This document shows positions 54,414 through 63,400 of a stretch of DNA of 64,000 bases, in pieces. The stretch covers positions 161,572 to 225,571 of the forward strand of contig CAUJNA010000455.1 of the NCBI GenBank assembly GCA_963377175.1, written 5' to 3'. The position numbers were made by a program, and so were the translations under genes. The notes below the pieces were generated by a model. That model worked only from the letters and a program-made list of their open reading frames with translations, was not told the origin of the DNA and did no database searches. Position 1 is the first letter of the stretch. Each line of letters opens with the position of its first letter. This stretch comes from Effrenium voratum (Eukaryota; Sar; Dinophyceae; Suessiales; Symbiodiniaceae).

Positions 54414-54688
54414 GGCACTGTGCATCGAAAGAACCAGCGACTACCGGAGGACTAGTCCGTAGGACGTGGCAGTGCATTCTGTGAGCGTTGCATGTTGTCG
54501 AGATGGCTTGGATTGCAGACATGGCAGATCGCATGATTCTTTTCTTGCTTGCTTGCATGACATGGCTGGCATACTTTGCAGTAATGACTTGCAGGACCTA
54601 CATGACATTTCTGCCAGTGAGGGCATTGTTGGTTGTCATGGAAGTTGTTGATGACTTGGATTTCATGCATGGCTGAGCTGCTCAGATC
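54414..54688 (+). promoter_or_regulatory. Long TG-rich spacer before ORF6
   Basis: 275 bases with GCTTGCTTGCATGACATGG and two acceptor-like sites, CATACTTTGCAG (AG at 54590) and GACTTGCAG. Short palindrome GGACTAGTCC near 54450. Confidence 0.4.
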
Positions 54689-55258
54689 ATGTTGGAGCAA
54701 GATGTGCAGACATACATCGCTTGGACCCATGGAGCGCAGCCGACGTGGTTACAGTTTCACGGGCCTGGCACATTGCTTGAAAGACCAGTTCGATGGACTG
54801 CTTCACCTCCACCCCCGCCAAGGTTTCCAATACTTCTTTCACCTCCACCTCCTCCACCGCCACCACCACCGGTGATTCTACACCCACAGTTTATGCCCTC
54901 ATTGCGTGCCTCCTCGAGCCCTTCTCCTCAAGGACAGTCCTGCCCTGCCACAGTGAAATCGCAGCGCACACGCCGCTCGATATGCAGCGCTGACCAGTTC
55001 CGTGATGATGATCTACGCAGTCTCACGCGTTCTCCGAAACGCTCTCGAAAAGCATCCGCTTCTGCCCTACGGAGATCTCGGCGACCCTTCACCGTGTTCC
55101 CTTCAAAACGAGCCACCCGTCCATCGCTGTCCCCAGTGACAAGTTGCAAGCATTACTGTCATGCCTTTCTACATCATGGACGGAAGTGTCTTTCTCCCTG
55201 TGCTCGTCGCCGACCAGGACATTACCATTGCAGGTGTGTGCGGCATCAGCGGCGGTGA
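54689..55258 (+). CDS. Retroelement ORF6: Pro- and Arg/Ser-rich protein with a diverged PG motif, 189 aa
   Basis: The N terminus (YIAWTHGAQPTWLQFHGPG) resembles the EWIRIYTPG segment of the four small ORFs downstream but lacks their YREW/YRDW motifs. Residues 40-65 hold two proline runs. Residues 80-150 are RS-rich (RTRRSICSAD, RSPKRSRKAS, ALRRSRRPF). The tail is Cys/His-rich (CKHYCHAFLHH, CHCRCVRH). It may be a fusion or intermediate between the basic proteins upstream and the Trp-rich family. Confidence 0.5.
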   Translation: MLEQDVQTYIAWTHGAQPTWLQFHGPGTLLERPVRWTASPPPPPRFPILLSPPPPPPPPPPVILHPQFMPSLRASSSPSPQGQSCPATVKSQRTRRSICSADQFRDDDLRSLTRSPKRSRKASASALRRSRRPFTVFPSKRATRPSLSPVTSCKHYCHAFLHHGRKCLSPCARRRPGHYHCRCVRHQRR

Positions 55259-55443
55259 AGCATAGGTGTCGTATACTATAGACCTTGTGGATTCGTCCCG
55301 CCTTCAGTTTGAAAAGTTGCCTTGCATTGCGTTGTTCAACACATTCTCATTGCGTCGGGGTTGTCATGGCATGAGTGTTTCGCCGCAGATTCAGTGGCTT
55401 TGCGGTTTCTTTCAGCGGCCCTGTGACGACCCATTTTGCTGTT
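55259..55443 (+). promoter_or_regulatory. Spacer before the first YREW paralogue
   Basis: GTTGTTCAACACATTC and GTTTCGCCGCAG (AG at 55387), 56 bases before the ATG. Confidence 0.4.
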
Positions 55444-55865
55444 ATGTACCCGCACTATTTTGAGTACCACATTGAGAGAGGAGTGGAATGGATTCGAATT
55501 TACACACCGGGCGCGTGGCAACCCGTAGCCACAGCTACTCTGGGACGTGCCCCAGACTACGCTTCCACGTATCGGGAGTGGCGCAAGTCATATCACTTTG
55601 ACGTGTACTTGCCCGCAGACAGCACCGGAGGAACAGCTGCGGACCCTAATGTCATGCCCATTTCGTATGTGTCACACCACGTGTGGGAGTACCGAGACTG
55701 GGAAACACGAGGTTATCCACGCCTTGGCATTCCACTACCAGCCATTGGATCGGCGCGCTCGTGAATGAAGAAGTTACTTCCTCGTCGGAGTCTTCAGTTC
55801 CGGATGGGGCGTGGCCGGAACCTTCTCCCCCACCATTCTATGATCCTTGGAACGAATCGGATTGA
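55444..55865 (+). CDS. YREW-family paralogue 1
   Basis: MYPHYFEYHIERGVEWIRIY begins the family core: EWIRIYTPGAWQPV, YREWRKSYHFDVY, LPADSTGGTA, EYRDWETRGYPRLG. The frame closes at 55764, but one frame back an acidic tail (VNEEVTSSSESSVPDGAWPE, PFYDPWNESD) is open to 55865 and parallels the Ser-rich tail of paralogue 2, so a one-base break lies between about 55700 and 55760. About 140 aa if joined. No signal peptide, no membrane segment. Family unknown to me. Confidence 0.55.
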
Positions 55866-56010
55866 TACTTGAGCAACATGTCGGTTAAAATGATGCGATT
55901 GTGCCTGATTTGATTGCTGCATCAACTTGGGTTGTCTTGACTTGTGTTGTGCTTTCCGTCTCCATGTTTTCGCCGCTCCCTTTTGCCTCAAAGCGGCTTC
56001 CCTGGTTGAT
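55866..56010 (+). promoter_or_regulatory. Spacer before the second YREW paralogue
   Basis: TTGTCTTGACTTGTGTTGTG, then a pyrimidine-rich run ending TTTTGCCTCAAAG (AG at 55992), 17 bases before the ATG. Confidence 0.4.
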
Positions 56011-56454
56011 ATGTTCAATTCTACAATATATGGCACTGCAAGATGGACCCTACCACGCTACTTTGAGTACGACATCGTCAATGGCCCTGCGAGCACAAGC
56101 GTTGAATGGATTCGGGTCTATGTACCTGGTCCGTGGCAACCAGTCGCCGAAATCACCTTGGGACCGGCCCCGGAGGACACAACCACCTATCGGGAATGGC
56201 ACAAATTCTACCACTTCGACGTGTATTGGCCTAGTGACAGCACGGGCGGCACCAATATGGGCTCTGTTTCCCAGCCAGTCTCATATGCGTCCTTTTATAC
56301 ATGGCAGTATCGTGACTGGGTCAGCAGAGGATATCAACGGCTCGGTCATCCGCGCCCCAACATTGCACGTCCAGTTTTCGCTTCGGGATCACCAGACCTC
56401 ATGTACGCTGGACTGTCCTCTTCGTCGGCATCCTCGAACTCAGATGGTGGCTGA
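56011..56454 (+). CDS. YREW-family paralogue 2, 147 aa, intact
   Basis: The best-preserved member: RYFEYDIVNG, VEWIRVYVPGPWQPVAEITL, YREWHKFYHFDVYWPSD, STGGTN, QYRDWVSRGYQRLG and a Ser-rich tail (SSSSASSNSDGG). It aligns over most of its length with paralogue 1, including the FDVYxPxDSTGGT insert, which paralogues 3 and 4 lack. So 1 and 2 form the younger pair. Confidence 0.65.
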   Translation: MFNSTIYGTARWTLPRYFEYDIVNGPASTSVEWIRVYVPGPWQPVAEITLGPAPEDTTTYREWHKFYHFDVYWPSDSTGGTNMGSVSQPVSYASFYTWQYRDWVSRGYQRLGHPRPNIARPVFASGSPDLMYAGLSSSSASSNSDGG

Positions 56455-56633
56455 TGTTCGTCCTCGTCTTTCCTGGATATTCAATTCAATTTGATTGGGG
56501 CGAGTGACTTTGACACCTGAGCCGCGCCTTGCTACAAAAGTGTTTGCTTGCATGTTTGCTGTTGTGTCACATTGTAGTACTAGTAGCCTGCAGCCGTACA
56601 CCTCTCAATTTGTCATCAAGGGTTTGAGTTGTC
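56455..56633 (+). promoter_or_regulatory. Spacer before the third YREW paralogue
   Basis: TTTGCTTGCATGTTTGCTG, then GTTGTGTCACATTGTAG (AG at 56576), 57 bases before the ATG. Confidence 0.4.
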
Positions 56634-57215
56634 ATGCCGTGGCTGGAGTGGTGCCCGGATCCTCAACAGCCAGATGCCCAGTGGGTCAAGATCTTTCACC
56701 CGGGATCATGGACTCCACAGGACGAACATGATGCTCCGCCTCCGCCTCATACATACAGAGAGTGGAAGGAGTTCTATGTCCCAAATCCTGATCAAGAAGG
56801 TGCGCAGCCCGACAACAGCATTTGGTACAAAAGGGACTGGGCCACAGAGGGCTATCGGCGAGTCGCTGCCCCTCAAGCTGGTCACGACTTCGATTCGATG
56901 TCTTTTCCTGATCAACATAGCGTGGCCACGCAATCCTCGGCTTTGTGTATGTCACCGCAAATGTTGAATGCGATTCTTAGATCATCGGATGCGGCGGCTT
57001 TCTCCACTGAGGATCTCACTCGTCTTCAAGATGGGATCTCTCAACAACTGTCGGATCGCGCACGTCATGCATCCCAACAACACCAACCAGTACGTGCATC
57101 TCGTGGAGTTGCACCACCAGAGTCTATTGGGGTCTCTGATCCATACCTGCCTACGACCCAATCATGCAGCTCCACCGCCAAGGAGAAGCCTATCTTCGAG
57201 CTAAATGATGAATAG
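56634..57215 (+). CDS. YREW-family paralogue 3, 193 aa, intact
   Basis: MPWLEWCPDP then QWVKIFHPGSWTPQDE, YREWKEFYVPNPDQEG, IWYKRDWATEGYRRV. After residue 80 comes an extra domain absent from paralogues 1 and 2: MSPQMLNAILRSSDAAAFST, LTRLQDGISQQLSDRARHA, helical, followed by a Pro/Ser-rich tail ending IFELNDE. Short, Trp-rich, no Cys pairs. Role unknown. Confidence 0.65.
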   Translation: MPWLEWCPDPQQPDAQWVKIFHPGSWTPQDEHDAPPPPHTYREWKEFYVPNPDQEGAQPDNSIWYKRDWATEGYRRVAAPQAGHDFDSMSFPDQHSVATQSSALCMSPQMLNAILRSSDAAAFSTEDLTRLQDGISQQLSDRARHASQQHQPVRASRGVAPPESIGVSDPYLPTTQSCSSTAKEKPIFELNDE

Positions 57216-57358
57216 ACTGATGGCACAAAAGGGTGCTTTTCATGCTTGTGCTTCCTTGCTTGGTTGCTGATTGTGCATGTTTGTACATGGTGACTGTTTC
57301 TTTGCTAGCTGGATCTGAACCCGCGGTACGTCCTGTCTCTGAGATCTCTCACTTCGGC
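57216..57358 (+). promoter_or_regulatory. Spacer before the fourth YREW paralogue
   Basis: GCTTGTGCTTCCTTGCTTGG and CTGTTTCTTTGCTAG (AG at 57307), 51 bases before the ATG. Confidence 0.4.
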
Positions 57359-57870
57359 ATGGACATCGAGGATGCAAAGCAGTACCCATGGCTCGAATAT
57401 TCGGTCTGGCAGGATCAGGAGTGGGTGCGGATCTATACTCCGGGACAACCTCAACGGTGGCAACCAGGAGAAACCGTACCTGACCTACCAGACAACTCGT
57501 TTCGGGAGTGGAAGCGGGTAACTGATCCCATTGTGGGACTGGAGAACACAATCAGGCGTGGACCATTCGCGACTGGCAGCATCAAGGATACCAACGCATT
57601 CTTTCTCGCTGGGAGTCCTTCTCCACACATCATGCCCGTGATCAATCACTTGTTGACGTGCAGAATTCGGACGCAATCCGAGTTGAGGAAATGTTCACCT
57701 ATGCTCCCCCTATTTCTGACGGTGATCGCTCGACTGCTTTGCAATTCCCTCCAGTCTTCTATGGCGACACCCGTAATGCTCATCGTGGTGATCTTTCGTT
57801 CCCGTCTTCTGAGCGGCTTAGGGCAGTTTCGCGTTCCCCTCGCCGCGGTGGATATTTTGGCAAACGATAG
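57359..57870 (+). CDS. YREW-family paralogue 4, one frame break
   Basis: MDIEDAKQYPWLEYSVWQDQ, EWVRIYTPGQPQRWQPGE, FREWKRVTDPIVG, then one frame back from about 57530-57565: WTIRDWQHQGYQRILSRWE, EEMFTYAPPISDGDRST and a basic tail (RAVSRSPRRGGYFGKR) to TAG. The family motif spans the break, so the join is well supported. It starts with the same PWLE opening as paralogue 3. About 170 aa. Confidence 0.55.
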
Positions 57871-57916
57871 AGACACAAGTTGAGCATGTGATCTTCCTGC
57901 AGAAAAAGAGACTTCT

Positions 57917-57935
57917 CGCCCCTCACTGAGGGGCG
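57917..57935. terminator. Perfect GC-rich hairpin just before the 3' terminal repeat
   Basis: CGCCCCTCA and TGAGGGGCG are exact complements around one base, ending at the first base of the 3' repeat. It could be a processing, termination or priming structure; the label is a guess. Confidence 0.4.
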
Positions 57936-58280
57936 TGTGTGTGCGGAGTGACAGAATACCCTGTCACCAACATCAAGCTTTCACCTTTACCACAGGGGGC
58001 ACGGCGCCTGATTTCCAAGCCGTGCCAACGAAGCTACGGAAATCGGGTGGAGGAGATGCTGGACGCAGCATCTTGTACCTGCTTCAGTGATTCTGAAAGT
58101 CCTTTTGGCCCCTTGGTTGCGGCGCTGTTTGTGCTTCTTGTTCTTTCGGGTAACGTGTTCGCTGCTAGAGGGAAGCCGAGTGCATCGCGAGCAGAACCCA
58201 GTCGAGACTCATCAGTTGTACTCGAGACTCATCAGTTGCACTCGAAAGATTAGCACCCTCCATCTGGAGTTTAAGTGTGT
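57935..58280 (+). repeat. 3' terminal direct repeat (pseudo-LTR), 346 bp
   Basis: Same 346 bases as 46171-46516 with two substitutions. Its 3' end, GTTTAAGTGTGT, runs straight into the right-hand (GT)n flank. Confidence 0.9.
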
Positions 58281-58385
58281 GTGTGTGTGTGTGTGTGTCT
58301 CCGTGTGTCTCTGTGTGTCTGTTTGTGTGTGTGTGTCTGTGTCTGTGTCTGTGTCTGTGTGTGTGTCTGTGTGTGTGTGTGTGCG
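58281..58385 (+). repeat. (GT)n/(GTCT)n microsatellite, right flank of the retroelement
   Basis: GT dinucleotides with CT interruptions for about 105 bases, the counterpart of the 630-base GT tract to the left. Confidence 0.9.
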
Positions 58386-58506
58386 TAGCCTGCTGTATTT
58401 CAGTTCAGCTCACTACTCAGATTTTCTGGCTTCGCTTTGTGTTGTAAGTCAACTTTGGGGCATAGCATACTTTGGTGTTCAACCAGAGAGCGGTGCCACA
58501 GGAACA

Positions 58507-58639
58507 TACCCCCTACTCCAAATACCCTCTTTTTCTAGGGTATGATGTCGACCCTCTACTAAAAAGGATGCATTTTCCATGGAAACCCAGGTTTTTCAAG
58601 AAATACCCCAAACAACGTGGGTATTTGGAGTAGGGGGTA
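58507..58639. mobile_element. MITE-like element with 21 bp perfect inverted ends
   Basis: Ends TACCCCCTACTCCAAATACC(C) and (G)GGTATTTGGAGTAGGGGGTA are exact complements over 21 bases; 133 bases overall, no ORF. Confidence 0.8.
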
Positions 58640-58927
58640 CTCTATGTGAGGTTCAGAAGCCCTGCTCTACCCCCAAAGGCTTCGGCGCTTTTGTGTGTGT
58701 GTGTTTCGGTATCTGTGGGAAACTTTCAAAAGGAAAGGGCTTGCAACCCGAAATCGCGAAAGCCCAAAAATATTCCCTCTTTATGTATGTATTTGTGATT
58801 TTTGTGTTAGTGTTTTTTTGGGGGGCCCTTTATTTCTAGGTTGGATCAACTCACGTGCTCCTTTGGGACGTTTTTTTCTATGCTCAGGCGGCCGCAGGCA
58901 GGCGCCCCGCCTGCGCCCAGGCAGGGG

Positions 58928-59003
58928 CCCCATTCTTTCCAACCATCGTTTCCCTGGGTTTCCGGAGGTTTTCTGGAAAGAAGGATCCCTGGAAAGAATG
59001 GGG
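58928..59003. mobile_element. MITE-like element, CCCCATTCTTT family, copy 3
   Basis: 76 bases. CCCCATTCTTTCC at the left pairs with GGAAAGAATGGGG at the right, a perfect 13 bp inverted repeat. It is an internally shortened version of the copies at 29964 and 34779. Confidence 0.75.
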
Positions 59004-60349
59004 AAGGTGGCACTAGAAAAGGGGCTCCTGAGTGTGACACGGCCAAGCGACCCACTAGGGAGGCTTGGAGAAACTGCCACGGTTGCCCTTCGGTGCCGTC
59101 TTGCTCTCGAGAGAGAGAGTGCTGGGAAAGGGGTCATGGGGGAGCATACCCAGTTGTCCATGTCCGTTTGTGTGTGGTGGGGATGGGGGACGGATGATAA
59201 AGCTGGTTTCTAAACTCCCGCAACACCCTAATTTTCAAAGAACCAACAAACGCAGGAACACTAGAACGGACAAGCGCGATAGTGCTTCCCGAAATAGACC
59301 CCCAGAAACATGATGGTTGGTTTACAGTGCTAGGCGCAACCCATCGAGGGGGAGTATAGGTCATCCGCACGAGGACAGCTCCTTTTTGATAGTTGGGCAG
59401 CGTCCAACACCGCTGTTGGTCACCGGCTCAACTACCAGATTTGATATGGATCTTGGTAAGGCCAAACACAAAATCGTTGAAACCACCTAGAATCACATGT
59501 CTAACCGTACCGTCTTCATGCTCACTCACCCCTGCAACTCTGAGTGATTTCTCAAGCACACCAAATGAACATGTTGGGGGGGTCAACCTTGGCAACAACG
59601 TCAGTACGATCGGGCTCCACGAGAGAGAAAACCTGAGGACAAGCCTTGTGCCCCAGGCACTGCTTTATTCTAGGGCAAGCTTCCTCTTTCCGAATTCCAA
59701 CCATCGAACATTTGCGGAAACGACTGGCGTTCGAAAAGCACGATCCTTTAAAAGAGTGGGCAGGCGTGTCTCAAAATAGGGAACCCCGCAGAAGAATGGT
59801 GCTCCCTCTGGTTTCCCTTTTCAGCAACCCCAAAACGGATACCCTTTGCAAAAAGGCAGACCTATTTATGACCTTCGGCGTATGGCCGGTCCCTCGCGCA
59901 ACTGTGGTCCGACAAACTCTACGAGGCCCAAGGTGCCAGCGCGTCCAGTGGGAGCCCAACTCTGGGGAGAGGGGAGGCATCCGTTTTTGGTTTTCAGTCA
60001 TCCAAATGAGAGGCCCATGGTAAGGCAAATTTGGGTTGACTCTCATGTTTTGTTTGCTAGCGTGTTGTGTTCATGCTGCTTTGCGTTTCTGTTCTTCTGA
60101 TGGTATGGTTTGTTTTGTTCGGCCTGGCTTGGTTTGACGTGGTCGGGCGTGGCTTGGTTTGTCTCTGTTCAGCTGATTATTTGTTGACTTATTTTCTGGC
60201 AGGAGTCGGCAGCGATGCTGGGCGGCCAACAGACAACAATTAGTTGAGGAGCCAACAAGTGAATGGACATGGACAAACTGCGATCTACTGTTATAGGGGG
60301 GGGACACTCACCTAGTTGCAAATATCAAAGAAGCTTGTCCGCAGTCAAG
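59004..60349. other. Non-coding stretch
   Basis: No supported gene. G/T-rich imperfect repeats (GGTTTG, CGTGG) near 60100-60165. Confidence 0.45.
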
Positions 60350-60495
60350 TCAGATGAGCCACAATCAAAACCGGGTAGATGAAGGTTAGTAAGGGGCAGT
60401 CCCAGCCAGAAATAGTTGCGGCCGCCTTCTTACTTCTTGAACATGGTTCTGGGTAGACCATTTGACTACCGGGTTTTGATTACGACTCAGATTTT
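60350..60495. mobile_element. MITE-like element, CAGATGAGCC family, copy 2
   Basis: Same order of words as the copy at 43532 (CAGATGAGCCACAATCAAAA, GTTAGTAAGGGG, TGCGGCCGCCTTCTTA, GGTTTTGATTACGACTCAGA), about 80-85% similar by eye. Confidence 0.75.
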
Positions 60496-63400
60496 CAGAT
60501 GGGGACACACATGAATATTGCCAAAAGCAGCTAGGGGGACTTGTGGCAAAAGAGAGCACAGCCGCACGCTTGTGGCGGCATCCGTGAGTTTGAAATGTAG
60601 AAGCGGTCTACTTGGGATGGGTGATGGGCCTTTTTTGAGGGGACGCACAAAACGGTTGGTGTTCCTCTTGGTTTTCCAATAAAACCAATGAAAAAGGGCA
60701 CAAAAAGATGCCAACTCCAAGAGAGGACTTGTTGGTTCCTAGGGAGTCATCCCAAAGTTGGTGTCACACCGAATCCAGGGTGATTTTGCATGCAAGCCCT
60801 GCCCTGAGCTCCTTGAAAAGCGCAAAGGTCCTGAAGGCATGTCCCAAGCATGTGGGCCGGAAGTGGCATCCATCAATCCTTGGCACCCAACAAGTACTAG
60901 TTCGGTGCTTGGACTACTCAAGCAAAGGCGGGGACAACAAGTTCAATTTGCAGGGTGTTGGGCTTACTGGATATTCTGTGTATAACATCAAAAAACATGT
61001 GTGTGTGTGCATTAATAATGTGTGTGTATTACAGGTGTGTAGTGTATGTATATAATATTAATATACATGTGCTAATGTTTCCCGGATAACATGCCGGGCT
61101 GGTTCAAAAACAACTGCCAAAAGGAAACCAACCATTTGGAGGGGTCATTCATTTTAGGATGTACCCATGATAAATCGTATAGCAGAACAAGTGCAGTAAC
61201 CCATGAAGCAAGTGCATGTATTACCGTGCCTTTATATTCCCTTTTCACACGCAAGCCAACTTCATAAAGCCAAGGCACATGACTAATCCAAACAGCCGAT
61301 TGTTCAACCAGATCACTTGCTCGACATCAACATACTGGAACAATGCTACCGGGGTGCGTATAGAATGTGCGTTGCTTTTTCACATTGGAGTCCTTATGCT
61401 GCATATGCCTTTTTGTGGCTTGAACATCACTTTTTCGGCCCTTTGCCGCCTTCAATTCAAGGCGCCGGTGGCCTCTAAGGCAGGAATGCATGGGGGGATG
61501 CAGAAGCTGCTCTTTGATTTGCACTGGAGTCGTCATGTGTCCTCGTCCCTTCCAGATGTGGTCCTGGTGAGTATTGCTTGAGCGGAGACTCAGCTCGTCC
61601 TCAGAAACAGCATGTGGGTCTGTGTCAAAATTGGAAACCCAACAAAATGCTGGGTGTCCTTTCGGTTTCCCTCTAAACCAAAGTGAACCAGGGTACCTGA
61701 GATCTTCCACAGCAACAAACTACTGTTCGCCGCGTGCGATGGTGAAGCGTGGTGGTCCCTTTGAGAGAATACATCAGGGTGCGCAGACACAAGAGTACTA
61801 GCAGTCGTGCGTCTACAACACATTTAACAACCAACCAACCAACCATCTGGACATGTTCTGTTTTATGTGTCCCATGGCAAGCTGAGCCATTGTTTGGTAA
61901 GCTGCCCGTGATCCTAAAGTGATTGTTGTCAACTGGCCTGATGTCCACTTCGTAACACAGATTCCCCTTTCGGTGGGATCGATCCAGGGTCACAACAGCC
62001 TCCCAAGAGTGCCGTCAGCTGCATCCCCATCCAGCAACTCAAGATTGACTCATCCGAGTCACATCCGATCAAATCAGCAGGCTTCTATGAGTCCTGGCTA
62101 CCCATGAATCGCTGCTTTTCCTGAACCGGGGGACGCCAGGAGCTAAGCGTTGTAGCCGGCAAACCTAAGGAAATGGGCAAGTGCGAAGCGCGCACTGCGA
62201 CCGACGCAGGGCTTTGCATCTTTTTCCTGAACACCACCCCGAATGGAAGCTTCCAACAGAAAGGTTGCACAGTCACCGAATTCTACTCTCCCACCACCAA
62301 CTCACATGGAAGTCCAGGAGGAAAAGTATTGTCTTTCACTGGGTCTGTGCACTTCCATGTGGCTATGGGTCAAAAAGGCGTACCCAAAACGAAACCCGGG
62401 TAAATGGAACCAAAGACTAAAAAATGGGGTCGCCTGGTGGTTTTATTTTGACCCATACCCTTGCTAGTCGGTGAGAGGGCAATCGGTGTCACTCGGAGTG
62501 GAAAGTGGTCGAGCCGCCAGGCCAAGGCAAAAGCCGCTGGCGCCGCGGACAACGTGCCCGGAGCGCCCAAAACGCGCACGTCAGGATCTTTCCGGGTCCA
62601 AAGGGAAGCCAGCTGCTTGCTTTTGTTTGTTTGGTTGGTTGGTCGGTCGGTTGGTTGGTTGGTATTGTTTTGTTTTGCTTTGTTTTGTTTTGGTTCGGTT
62701 GTGTTCTATGTCTTGTGTGTGGCTTTGCTACTTCCATGCTTTCTTTCCTACCAGTTTGTCAAACGGACATCTCGGGTCCTGACATTTGACTCGCCTTCGA
62801 TAAGAAAGCTTGACCTTTCAACGCAAAGGCTTCTAGGTGTGTATGTTTAGCAGTTTCAAAGTTTCAAAGGGCAACCAATAGGAAACCGCGGCATTTAAAT
62901 CCGATTTCCTGTGATTTTAAGACACACCCATGTCTCGAAGTCGAGTTCGACCGCTTTGAGGTCTGAATACACCTATACAGAGGCGTGGGGCGGCTCAGAG
63001 CTGTCAGCCTGGCTCGGAGGTGGTGCTTTGAATCGTTTCGTTTCAAAGAGAAGGCTTCTGGATGATTTTCTGGATGTCTTTTGCTCTTTCTGTTTTGTTT
63101 AGTATGGTTTGAACGGTTTGCTATGACTTGCAAGCTTTCAACTTGTTGAGAATGAGCGTCGTCAACCATGAACCAGCGAAGAGTATTGTTTTGGAGGAGA
63201 CAAACAAGCCTTGCGATGTGAGGCTGTGTTGTTGTTCACAAACATGTAGTGCTGGATGATTTCTTTGAGGCTCAGGCAGTGCCATCGCAACGGTGGTGGC
63301 GGGTCTGGATGCAGAACCCTCGTTAGCTGCAGACAACATTGCCAGTTCACTCAACAGTAGGAATACAGTGGGATGTAACGGGGCAACTTTGGGGACCCTG

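Larger units (their letters stand above)
46171..58280 (+). mobile_element. 12.1 kb multi-ORF retroelement with 346 bp direct terminal repeats
   Basis: The boundaries are set by direct repeats at exactly 11764 bases offset, with no indel between them. Inside, all ORFs run on the plus strand: Arg-rich ORF1, GIY-YIG/RT ORF2, ORF3 with a possible ART-like tail, three Pro/Arg-rich ORFs and four paralogous small ORFs. The RT with an N-terminal GIY-YIG nuclease points to the Penelope-like class, whose copies often carry direct pseudo-LTRs; no TG...CA ends, primer-binding site, protease, RNase H or DDE integrase is visible, which argues against a normal LTR retrotransposon. Outside both ends lies (GT)n. 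The class assignment is inference from domain order and motifs. Confidence 0.75.
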
